From Chitinophagaceae bacterium (GTDB lineage Bacteria; Bacteroidota; Bacteroidia; Chitinophagales; Chitinophagaceae), in assembly GCA_009996555.1 (NCBI GenBank), contig JAACZX010000030.1, positions 1 through 11,685 of the forward strand: a DNA stretch of 11,685 nucleotides, written 5' to 3'. Shown here one piece after another: positions 1 to 11,685 of the stretch (position 1 is the first letter of the stretch; each line of letters opens with the position of its first letter). Under the pieces are notes generated by a model. It saw only the letters and a list, made by a program, of their open reading frames with translations. It was not told the DNA's origin and did not search any database. The position numbers and the translations under genes were made by a program.

Positions 1-1817
1 AAACCTATACCAGCAAAGACATTTGTTATTCGTTTCAAAACTTCCGTGTAGCTGCAGGGTTAGATACAGGTCGCTTTCGTGGCCCTTCTTTTCATGATGG
101 TGATTTTTACAAAACCCTGGAAGCAGTGGCAGCCATGTATGCGAACACAAAAGATAAAAAGCTGGAAGCATGGATGGATGAAGCCATTGCAGTGATCGGC
201 AAAGCGCAGAAAGATGACGGGTATATTTATACCAAGAACATCATTGAACAGAAGAAAACAGGAAAGGATAAAATGTTCGATGATCAGTTGAGTTTTGAAG
301 CCTACAACTTTGGTCATTTAATGACGGCGGCCTGTGTGCATTACCGTGCAACAGGAAAAACCACGTTGCTTGATATTGCAAAGAAAGCAGCCGATTTTCT
401 GATTGGTTTTTATGCAGCTGCCACTCCTGAGCTGGCACGCAATGCTATTTGTCCATCGCATTACATGGGTTTAACAGAATTGTACCGTACAACCAACGAA
501 AAGAAATATCTAGATCTGGTAAATCATCTCATTAACATTCGTGGCACGGTTGAAGGAACAGATGATAACAGCGACCGTGCACCTTTCCGTGAAATGAATA
601 AAGTGGTTGGTCATGCAGTTCGTGCCAACTATCTATTCGCAGGTGTTGCTGATGTGTACGCAGAGACAGGCGATGCAACATTGATGAACACATTGAACAA
701 AATGTGGAATAATGTTATCAATACCAAAATGTATGTAACTGGTGGTTGCGGTGCTTTGTATGATGGTGTGAGTGTGGATGGTACGTCGTACAAACCTGAT
801 ACGGTACAGAAAGTCCACCAGAGTTACGGACGGGATTATCAACTTCCCAACTTCAGTGCGCACAATGAAACCTGTGCCAACATTGGTAATGTGTTATGGA
901 ACTGGCGTATGTTTTTATTGACAGGTGAAAGTAAGTATGCAGATATTGTAGAGCTGGCTTTATACAATAGTGTGTTGAGCGGTGTAAGCATGGACGGCAG
1001 TAAATATTTTTATACTAATCCATTGGCAGCAACAGCAAACTATCCGTATCATCTTCGTTGGGAAGGTGGACGTATTCCTTATATCAGCAAGTCGAATTGT
1101 TGTCCGCCGAATGTGGTGCGTACTATTGCTGAAGTAAATAATTATATGTACAGCATTGGTGAAAAAGGTTTGTATGTAAACATGTACGGCGGTAGTACAT
1201 TGGCAACTGAGTTACACGATGGGTCAAAGATCAAACTGGAACAAACGACGAACTATCCGTGGGATGGAAAGATCACGATAACTATTAAAGAAGCAACCGA
1301 TAAACCGGTTGATATCTTTTTAAGAATACCGGGATGGTGCAAAGCATATTCTTTAAGCATCAATGGTTTTCATCCGAAAGTAAACGATAAAGAAAATGGC
1401 TATGTAATAGCAGGAAGAAAATGGCAAAAAGGTGATAAAATAGAATTGAATATGCATATGCCTGCAACACTCATCGAAAGTAATCCATTGGTGGAAGAAA
1501 CAAGAAACCAGGTAACTGTGAAACGTGGGCCTGTTGTGTATTGCCTTGAATCAAATGATCTGCCCCAGCAAAAAGTATTTGATGTAGTGATCCCTGCAAC
1601 TATCAAATTACAACCTGTGGCAATGAGAATTGCTGATGGCAATGTAATGGCCTTAACTGGTGAAGCAAGATTGCTCGATCAGAATCAATGGAACAATACA
1701 TTGTACAAAGAAGTGAATACAAAACTTAAACCGGTAACCATTAAACTCATTCCTTATTATGCATGGGCCAACCGTGGCAAATCGGATATGACGGTTTGGT
1801 TGCCATTGATGAGATAG
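1..1817 (+). CDS. GH127 (DUF1680) beta-L-arabinofuranosidase-type glycosidase, 5'-truncated by the window edge
   Basis: The reading frame is open from base 3, so the gene starts upstream of the window; 604 codons are visible. The first visible residues include the DUF1680 signature FRGPSFHDGDFYKTLEA, followed by an (alpha/alpha)6-barrel-like region and a C-terminal beta region ending WLPLMR. The zinc-thiolate site of characterised GH127 enzymes is present: HNETC at 861-875 supplies the Glu and first Cys, and the adjacent Cys pair of SNCCPPN lies at 1098-1103, the first of the pair being the expected nucleophile. Family members remove beta-L-arabinofuranose, and one RG-II-degrading member acts on aceric acid, so the substrate is not settled. 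The expected acid/base Glu about 16 residues before the ETC motif appears to be Gln (HQSYGRDYQLPN). Any signal peptide is outside the window. The gene is followed by a palindromic repeat and the RuBisCO-like gene. The family call is firm; the substrate is inference. Confidence 0.93.
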   Translation, partial: TYTSKDICYSFQNFRVAAGLDTGRFRGPSFHDGDFYKTLEAVAAMYANTKDKKLEAWMDEAIAVIGKAQKDDGYIYTKNIIEQKKTGKDKMFDDQLSFEAYNFGHLMTAACVHYRATGKTTLLDIAKKAADFLIGFYAAATPELARNAICPSHYMGLTELYRTTNEKKYLDLVNHLINIRGTVEGTDDNSDRAPFREMNKVVGHAVRANYLFAGVADVYAETGDATLMNTLNKMWNNVINTKMYVTGGCGALYDGVSVDGTSYKPDTVQKVHQSYGRDYQLPNFSAHNETCANIGNVLWNWRMFLLTGESKYADIVELALYNSVLSGVSMDGSKYFYTNPLAATANYPYHLRWEGGRIPYISKSNCCPPNVVRTIAEVNNYMYSIGEKGLYVNMYGGSTLATELHDGSKIKLEQTTNYPWDGKITITIKEATDKPVDIFLRIPGWCKAYSLSINGFHPKVNDKENGYVIAGRKWQKGDKIELNMHMPATLIESNPLVEETRNQVTVKRGPVVYCLESNDLPQQKVFDVVIPATIKLQPVAMRIADGNVMALTGEARLLDQNQWNNTLYKEVNTKLKPVTIKLIPYYAWANRGKSDMTVWLPLMR

Positions 1818-1820
1818 ATA

Positions 1821-1949
1821 GCCACGAAGGCACGAAGACAGAAAGAAAGACAAAGAAGAAAACTGATAAACAAATGCAAACCCTGACTGAGGTTGCAGAA
1901 TCTTAAAATAAAAACTTGGAGCTGCTTAGCGCCTTTGCGCCTTTGTGGC
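1821..1949. repeat. Intergenic palindromic repeat, copy 1
   Basis: The left arm begins gccacgaaggcacgaag (1821-1837). The reverse complement of the right arm, ending at 1949, begins gccacaaaggcgcaaag, which differs at 3 of 17 positions. The two arms flank about 80 nt of less ordered sequence. The copy fills the whole gap between the GH127 stop and the RuBisCO-like gene and ends 7 nt before the preferred ATG at 1957. Its function is unknown. It has no T-run typical of an intrinsic terminator. Confidence 0.8.
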
Positions 1950-1956
1950 AAATAAC

Positions 1957-3204
1957 ATGGAACGGATTACAGCAACATATTACATCGAAACGCCGTATGC
2001 ACCGGAGAAGGCCGCAGCGGTATTGGCGGGTGAGCAATCATCGGGCACATTTGTAGCAGTGCCCGGTGAAACAGAAGAATTGAAACAACGTTTTGCTGCA
2101 AGAGTGGAATCGGTTGAAGTGTTGGAAACAGTGAACGAGCCAGCCATTCCCGGTGCAACAAGCAAGGATGGTAAGTATCACCGAGCCATTGTGAAAGTAT
2201 CCTGGAGTATTGAAAACTTTGGTTACAATCTTCCGGTGATGGTTTCAACCTTGCAGGGCAATTTATACGAGATCACACAGTTCACAGGTTTGAAGCTGAT
2301 GGATATTGATCTGCCTGCCTCATTCGGCGAACAATTCAACGGCCCTGCATTTGGTATTGAAGGATGCAGAACATTAACAGGTGTGCAAGGTCGTCCACTC
2401 ATTGGTACCATCATCAAACCATCCATTGGTTTATCAGTTGAACAAACTGCATCGATGGTGAAAACATTAGCAGAAGCAGGAATTGATTTTATAAAAGATG
2501 ATGAATTGCTTTCTTCATCTGCTAATTCCAATTTCAACGATCGTGTTGATGTGGTAATGAATGTGATCAATGCGCATGCCGATAAAACAGGTAAGAAAGT
2601 GATGTATGCATTCAACCTGAGTGGAGAAGTGGATGAAATGCTGCAACGTTATGAGAAGATCGTCAACAGTGGCGGTACTTGTGCTATGATCAGTATTAAT
2701 AGTGTTGGTTTGGCCGGAGCAAAAAAAATAATGGATCAACGACAGCTTGCAATCCATGCACATCGCAATGGATGGGGCATGATGACAAGACATCCGTTAC
2801 TTGGAATTGATTACAAAGCTTATCAAAAAATATGGCGGTTGGCAGGTGCGGATCAGATGCATGTAAACGGTATACAAAATAAATTCTGGGAGAATGATGA
2901 TAGTGTGGTGGCATCCATTGAAGCATGTTTGACAAACATGTTCGATCATAAAACAGTGGTGCCCGTTGTATCATCCGGTCAGTGGGGCGGACAGGCATTT
3001 GAAACTTACCGCAGAACAAAAACTGTAGATCTGTTGTACATGGCCGGTGGTGGAATCATGGCGCACCCAATGGGGCCAGCAGCAGGAGTGGTGGCATTGC
3101 AGCAGGCATGGAAAGCAGCAGTGGATGGATCAACATTGGAAGAAGCAGCGAAGCAATACAAAGAGTTTGGAGCTGCTGTTGAAAAATTCGGAAAGAAGAG
3201 TTAA
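1957..3204 (+). CDS. oiaX: RuBisCO-like protein, probable 3-oxo-isoapionate-4-phosphate decarboxylase
   Basis: This 415-residue protein has the RuBisCO large-chain fold: an N-terminal alpha/beta domain (MERITATYYIETPY) and a C-terminal TIM barrel. The metal and lysine-carbamate motif FIKDDE is intact, with Lys180, Asp182 and Glu183. GTIIKPSIGLS keeps the equivalent of RuBisCO Lys175 but has Ser in place of Lys177. The loop-6 region reads VVSSGQWGGQ, with no Lys334 equivalent, and the phosphate loop reads AGGGIMAHP. It is therefore a form IV RuBisCO-like protein, not a CO2-fixing enzyme. RLPs encoded next to a DUF1537 kinase are known in D-apionate catabolism, where the enzyme (OiaX) decarboxylates 3-oxo-isoapionate 4-phosphate to L-erythrulose 1-phosphate in the cytoplasm. 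The next gene is such a kinase. A GTG at 1945 would add four residues but lies inside the palindromic repeat, so ATG 1957 is preferred. The RLP call is firm; the reaction is inferred from the neighbour. Confidence 0.85.
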   Translation: MERITATYYIETPYAPEKAAAVLAGEQSSGTFVAVPGETEELKQRFAARVESVEVLETVNEPAIPGATSKDGKYHRAIVKVSWSIENFGYNLPVMVSTLQGNLYEITQFTGLKLMDIDLPASFGEQFNGPAFGIEGCRTLTGVQGRPLIGTIIKPSIGLSVEQTASMVKTLAEAGIDFIKDDELLSSSANSNFNDRVDVVMNVINAHADKTGKKVMYAFNLSGEVDEMLQRYEKIVNSGGTCAMISINSVGLAGAKKIMDQRQLAIHAHRNGWGMMTRHPLLGIDYKAYQKIWRLAGADQMHVNGIQNKFWENDDSVVASIEACLTNMFDHKTVVPVVSSGQWGGQAFETYRRTKTVDLLYMAGGGIMAHPMGPAAGVVALQQAWKAAVDGSTLEEAAKQYKEFGAAVEKFGKKS

Positions 3205-3242
3205 ACCACAAAGACACGGAGAACACAAAGGAACACAAAGAC
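3205..3242. repeat. Half copy of the palindromic repeat, copy 2 (left arm only)
   Basis: Directly after the RuBisCO-like stop codon comes accacaaagacacggagaac followed by two further acacaaag units. This matches the left arms of the other copies. No matching right arm (ctttgtggtt type) follows. Instead an unrelated GC-rich hairpin (3253-3278) occupies that position. Confidence 0.65.
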
Positions 3243-3252
3243 TAACACAACC

Positions 3253-3278
3253 CCGTCAGCGGTTGAAAACCCTGACGG
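3253..3278 (+). promoter_or_regulatory. GC-rich hairpin just upstream of the kinase start
   Basis: CCGTCAG (3253-3259) pairs perfectly with CTGACGG (3272-3278). After one bulged C, GGTT (3261-3264) pairs with AACC (3268-3271), leaving a GAA loop. The 11 paired positions end 22 nt before the TTG start of the kinase. There is no following T-tract, so it does not look like an intrinsic terminator. It could affect translation initiation, processing or mRNA stability, or be a small repeated palindrome; the role is inference. Confidence 0.6.
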
Positions 3279-3300
3279 CGGTTGTTGAAATAGAGTTGAA

Positions 3301-4590
3301 TTGAATAACAAACAAAACATATTACTTGCATTTTACGGTGATGATTTTACCGGCAGCACCGATGCGCTTGAGTTTATTACAAGAGCCGGTGCTAAAGCTG
3401 TGTTGTTTATTGAACCGCCAACCGCTGAACAGTTGCAACAGTTTCCGCAGTTGGATGTAATTGGCGTGGCAGGTAAAACAAGGTCATTATCCCCTGCACA
3501 AATGCAAGATATCTTGATCCCGGCTTTTGAACAATTAAAAGCTAGTGGAGCAAAACAGGTGCATTATAAAGTGTGTTCAACATTTGATTCATCTCCTGCT
3601 GTTGGAAGTATTGGAAAAGCAATTGATTGTGGTGCTGCAGTGTTTCAGAATAAATTGATCCCCGTGTTAGGTGGAGCGCCATCGCTTGGAAGATATTGTG
3701 TGTTTGGTAATTTGTTTGCCCGCATGGGTATTGGCAGTAATGGAAAAATTTATCGGCTCGATCGTCATCCATCGATGAGCAAACATCCGGTAACACCGGC
3801 CGATGAAAGTGACTTGCGTTTGCACATTGGCAAACAAACGGAAAGGAAACTCGGATTGATCGATATAACACAGATCGAACAACCCATTGAACAATGGGCT
3901 GAATCAATAGCCGATGAAGAAGTGTTGTTGGTTGATGTGATGTATGAATCGCAATTACAAAAGATTGGAGAGTGGATGAATGATTTGGAGAAGGACAAAA
4001 CATTATTCAGTGTTGGAGGTTCAAGTGTAGAAGCTGCATTGGGCAATTACTGGAAGGAGAAAGGAATTTTAAAACCTGTTGGTCAATGGGCAGATGCAGT
4101 TAAAGCAGAAAGAGTATTAGTTATATCGGGAAGTTGTTCACCTGTTACCGCTGCACAAATCGAATGGGCAAAGTCAAATGATTTTGAGGAAGTTATTATA
4201 GATGCACAGAAAACAGTAGATGAAGGAACGGTTGATGCCGCTGTTTTAAATCATGTCGCAGTATTGCTTCAAAAACAAAAAAGTGTTATTGTACATACAG
4301 GTAGTAAACAAACAGAAAATCTTTCTTCTGAAAAATTGGGAGCAGCGTTGGGCATTATTGCTAAGCATGCTGTATTGCATTCAAATATAAAACGTGTGGT
4401 GGTGGCCGGTGGCGATACCAGCAGTTATGCAGCACGGGCCATGGAAATTGATGCGGTGGAAATGATCGCCCCAATTGTAAGTGGTGCTCCGTTGTGCAAA
4501 GCTTATTCGAGGAATGAAAAGATAAATGGACTGGAAGTGAATTTCAAAGGGGGACAGGTGGGAGCAGAAGATTATTTTGGACTTTTTTGA
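3301..4590 (+). CDS. oiaK: DUF1537 acid-sugar kinase, probable 3-oxo-isoapionate kinase
   Basis: This 429-residue protein belongs to the four-carbon acid sugar kinase (DUF1537) family. The N-terminal substrate-domain signature FYGDDFTGSTDAL lies at residues 12-24, with paired Asp14 and Asp15. The C-terminal nucleotide-binding half has SGSCSPVTAAQI from residue 276 and the Gly-rich VVVAGGDTSSYAARAM segment around residues 370-375. The length is usual for the family. Pairing with the RuBisCO-like gene points to ATP-dependent phosphorylation of 3-oxo-isoapionate, providing the substrate of the preceding enzyme. DUF1537 kinases paired with aldolases or PdxA2-type dehydrogenases act on tetronates or threonate instead, but neither partner is visible here. 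The start is a TTG: an in-frame stop lies at 3286, no ATG or GTG lies between it and the conserved first strand, and the next in-frame Met is far inside the domain. The family call is firm; the substrate is by context. Confidence 0.87.
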   Translation: MNNKQNILLAFYGDDFTGSTDALEFITRAGAKAVLFIEPPTAEQLQQFPQLDVIGVAGKTRSLSPAQMQDILIPAFEQLKASGAKQVHYKVCSTFDSSPAVGSIGKAIDCGAAVFQNKLIPVLGGAPSLGRYCVFGNLFARMGIGSNGKIYRLDRHPSMSKHPVTPADESDLRLHIGKQTERKLGLIDITQIEQPIEQWAESIADEEVLLVDVMYESQLQKIGEWMNDLEKDKTLFSVGGSSVEAALGNYWKEKGILKPVGQWADAVKAERVLVISGSCSPVTAAQIEWAKSNDFEEVIIDAQKTVDEGTVDAAVLNHVAVLLQKQKSVIVHTGSKQTENLSSEKLGAALGIIAKHAVLHSNIKRVVVAGGDTSSYAARAMEIDAVEMIAPIVSGAPLCKAYSRNEKINGLEVNFKGGQVGAEDYFGLF

Positions 4591-4594
4591 AGTC

Positions 4595-4670
4595 TTTCAC
4601 GCAAAGCTGCAAAGGAGCAAAGACGCAAAAAACTTTGCGCCTTGTAAACTTGGCGCCTTTGCGTGAGAAA
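4595..4670. repeat. Intergenic palindromic repeat, copy 3 (GCAAAG subtype)
   Basis: The left arm starts tttcacgcaaag and continues as a strict 8-nt tandem (acgcaaag, ctgcaaag, gagcaaag, acgcaaaa). The right arm ends ggcgcctttgcgtgagaaa, whose reverse complement begins tttctcacgcaaag. An inner ctttgcgcc/gcaaag pairing sits near the centre. This subtype differs from the accacaaag copies. It lies 4 nt after the kinase stop and about 100 nt before the next gene. The 4671-4769 remainder is AT-rich leader in which I find no clear TAnnTTTG promoter motif. Confidence 0.8.
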
Positions 4671-4769
4671 GTGTTGAATAGAAATACAAAACGTAGAAGC
4701 GTGCGACGCAACGAAAGTTAAACAGAATTACAAAAGTTAGTATCATAAAATAAAACGAGCATAAACAAG

Positions 4770-5435
4770 ATGGCACAAAAAACATTAGGATTGATCCATA
4801 CATCGGCAACGTTGGTGCCTGTGTTTGCAGAGTTGGTGAGTAAGCATTTACCCAATGTAAAAGTCTTCAACATTGTAGACGATAGTTTGATCAAGAACAC
4901 CATTGCACGTGGCGAACTTACACCCGATACATCGAAACGTGTGGTGAATTATGCAGCATCGGCACAGGAAGCAGGTGCAGATTATATTTTATTCACGTGC
5001 TCATCCATTGGCCCTGCAGTGGAAACAGCAGCCACATTAACCGGCGTGCCTGTATTGCGTGTCGATCAGCCCATGGCCGACAAAGCAGTAGCAACAGGAA
5101 AGAAGATCGGCGTAGTAGCAACCTTGTCAACCACATTAAATCCAACAAGTGATTTAGTAAAAAGAAGAGCAGCCGCTGCAGGAAAAGAAATTGAATTGAA
5201 AGCAGTGTTGTGCGAAGGCGCATTTGAAGCATTGATGAGCGGCGATGCAGCCACACATGATAAAAAAGTAGGGGATGCATTGAAACAACTTGCCAATGAA
5301 GTGGATGTAATTGTATTGGCGCAGGCAAGCATGGCGAGAGTGGTGGATACATTAACCGATGCAGAAAAGAAAGTGCCGATATTGGCGAGCCCACCGGTGG
5401 CAATGGAATATTTGAAAGAAATTTTAAACCACTAA
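4770..5435 (+). CDS. Asp/Glu/hydantoin racemase-superfamily protein with one catalytic Cys
   Basis: This 221-residue cytoplasmic protein has the two-lobed pattern of the aspartate/glutamate/hydantoin racemase superfamily: GLIHTSATLVPVF at the N-terminus, the first-Cys motif FTCSSIGP with Cys77, GKKIGVVATLSTTL in the middle, and the second-lobe strand VDVIVLAQASMARV. In two-cysteine racemases that last strand normally reads VLGC(A/T); here Gln185 stands where the second Cys is expected. Cys148 (VLCEGAFEA) is elsewhere and is probably not equivalent. A two-base racemase mechanism is therefore unlikely. A one-Cys isomerase or decarboxylase on a 2- or 3-oxo acid is possible; arylmalonate decarboxylase also has a single Cys, but in the other lobe. 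Position between an acid-sugar kinase and a carrier suggests a step on the same acid. The ATG at 4770 is well supported by family length. The stop codon lies inside the next repeat. Confidence 0.85.
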   Translation: MAQKTLGLIHTSATLVPVFAELVSKHLPNVKVFNIVDDSLIKNTIARGELTPDTSKRVVNYAASAQEAGADYILFTCSSIGPAVETAATLTGVPVLRVDQPMADKAVATGKKIGVVATLSTTLNPTSDLVKRRAAAAGKEIELKAVLCEGAFEALMSGDAATHDKKVGDALKQLANEVDVIVLAQASMARVVDTLTDAEKKVPILASPPVAMEYLKEILNH

Positions 5436-5500
5436 GACACAAAGAATACTAAGCAACACAAAGCTTGGTGAATCTTGATGTCTTAGTGTCTTTGTGGTTC
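5427..5500. repeat. Intergenic palindromic repeat, copy 4
   Basis: The left arm begins aaccactaagacacaaag, and the reverse complement of the right arm begins aaccacaaagacactaag after one extra ga. The copy overlaps the end of the racemase-like gene, supplying its last codons (Asn-His-stop, stop at 5433-5435). It ends 4 nt before the ATG of the transporter gene, so it fills the entire junction. Confidence 0.82.
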
Positions 5501-5504
5501 ATAT

Positions 5505-11227
<5,723 letters not shown>

Positions 11228-11231
11228 GTTT

Positions 11232-11304
11232 TTACGCAAAGCCGCTAAGGAGCAAGGAACAAAAAACAACTTTGCGTCTTATTTACTTTGCGCCTTTGCG
11301 TGAA
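11232..11304. repeat. Intergenic palindromic repeat, copy 7 (GCAAAG subtype)
   Basis: The left arm starts ttacgcaaagccgctaag, and the reverse complement of the right arm starts ttcacgcaaaggcgcaaa. An inner ctttgcgtc segment lies near the centre. It resembles copy 3 more than the accacaaag copies. It sits between the propeller stop and the GH106-like ATG, ending 14 nt before that start. Confidence 0.78.
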
Positions 11305-11318
11305 TTATTCAATTTTAA

Positions 11319-11685
11319 ATGAAGAGAGTACTAACATATTGCTTGCTGATCGTTTGTTTGCTTTTTTGGGTGAATGAAATTTCTGCACAACAAAAGCCAA
11401 CGGATAATATTGAAAATGCTTTTCTCAATCCGCCACAATCGGCCAAGCCATGGGTGTTTTGGTATTGGATGCACGGTGCATTTTCAAAGGAAGCCATTAC
11501 AGCTGATCTTGAAGCCATGAAAGAAGTAGGTATTGGTGGTGCGTACTTAATGCCCATTAAAGACACGACTTCAAAAATTCCTTTTCAGCCCACAGTAAGG
11601 CAGTTAACCCCTGAATGGTGGAAGCTTGTAACCTTTGCCATGCAGGAAGCAAAACGTTTGGGTTTGCAGTTAGGCATGCATGTGA
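11319..11685 (+). CDS. GH106-like (alpha-L-rhamnosidase-related) secreted glycosidase, 3'-truncated by the window edge
   Basis: The frame opens at ATG 11319 and is still open at the last base, with 122 complete codons visible. A conventional signal peptide comes first (MKRVLTYCLLIVCLLFWV, cleavage near ISA-QQ at about residue 23). The mature start carries the GH106-type opening: FLNPPQSAKPWVFWYWMHG, then ITADLEAMKEVGIGGAYLMP, then LTPEWWKLVTFAMQEAKRLGLQLGMHV, which is the first part of a TIM barrel. Full-length members usually exceed 800 residues, so most of the gene, including the catalytic residues, is outside the window. Characterised GH106 enzymes remove alpha-L-rhamnose from pectic side chains; many Bacteroidota relatives are only annotated as GH106-like. 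The family call is fairly secure from the conserved N-terminal pattern; the activity is inference. Confidence 0.85.
   Translation, partial: MKRVLTYCLLIVCLLFWVNEISAQQKPTDNIENAFLNPPQSAKPWVFWYWMHGAFSKEAITADLEAMKEVGIGGAYLMPIKDTTSKIPFQPTVRQLTPEWWKLVTFAMQEAKRLGLQLGMHV

Noticed and set aside
1945..1956. GTG at 1945 as the start of the RuBisCO-like gene
   Set aside because: The GTG lies in the right arm of a palindromic repeat (ctttgtggc), while ATG 1957 gives an N-terminus starting directly with the family-like MERITATYYIETPY.
1957..3204. True RuBisCO and carbon fixation
   Set aside because: The loop-6 Lys and other substrate-binding residues are missing, and no phosphoribulokinase or small subunit gene is nearby.
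3047..3304. 85-codon + strand frame across the RuBisCO-like gene end and the kinase leader
   Set aside because: It overlaps a conserved gene in another frame, its tail comes from the repeat and hairpin, and it has no recognisable domain.
4595..4670. Repeat copies as intrinsic terminators
   Set aside because: They can fold, but none is followed by a clear T-run, and several lie directly before a start codon or inside a gene, so simple termination does not fit all copies.
4671..4769. Bacteroidota-type promoter (TTTG / TAnnTTTG) before the racemase-like gene
   Set aside because: The 99-nt leader is AT-rich, but I found no TAnnTTTG match on the + strand, so a promoter cannot be supported from sequence alone.

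Overview
The window looks like a piece of a Bacteroidota chromosome, most likely Chitinophagaceae or a close relative. This rests on secreted carbohydrate-active enzymes in Bacteroidota style, AT-rich leaders without clear Shine-Dalgarno sequences, and long palindromic intergenic repeats built from a CACAAAG-like 8-nt unit. The genus assignment is inference. All eight genes are on the + strand, mostly tightly spaced, so the window reads as one catabolic locus. No rRNA, tRNA, CRISPR, transposase or susC/susD pair is visible, and no gene-free stretch exceeds 300 bases.

Layout. (1) 1-1817: 3' part of a GH127 (DUF1680) glycosidase of the beta-L-arabinofuranosidase type. (2) 1957-3204: a RuBisCO-like protein (RLP) that keeps the lysine-carbamate motif but lacks the loop-6 lysine, probably the decarboxylase OiaX. 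(3) 3301-4590: a DUF1537 acid-sugar kinase with a TTG start, probably 3-oxo-isoapionate kinase OiaK. (4) 4770-5435: an Asp/Glu/hydantoin racemase-superfamily protein with only one of the two usual catalytic cysteines. (5) 5505-6767: a BASS/SBF sodium symporter-family carrier. (6) 6769-10110: a secreted GH2 LacZ-type beta-galactosidase. (7) 10064-11227: a secreted five-bladed beta-propeller glycosidase-like protein. (8) 11319-11685: 5' part of a secreted GH106-like (alpha-L-rhamnosidase-related) enzyme.

How the genes may work together. The RLP plus DUF1537 kinase pair is the signature of the RLP branch of D-apionate breakdown: 3-oxo-isoapionate is phosphorylated, then decarboxylated to L-erythrulose 1-phosphate. 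Apiose is a branched sugar of rhamnogalacturonan-II and apiogalacturonan. The flanking GH127, GH2, propeller and GH106 enzymes fit removal of arabinose, galactose and rhamnose from pectic or other plant side chains. The working model is a plant-glycan locus that couples side-chain trimming to use of an apiose-derived acid, with the BASS carrier as candidate importer. The oxidoisomerase (ApnO) and the erythrulose-phosphate isomerases (LerI, DerI) are not in this window.

The strongest unexplained structure is a family of imperfect palindromes, about 73-130 bp each, at nearly every gene junction (six full copies and one half copy). They often end within a few bases of the next start codon. In two adjacent genes the palindrome lies inside the coding sequence and its right arm encodes the hydrophobic core of the secretion signal.
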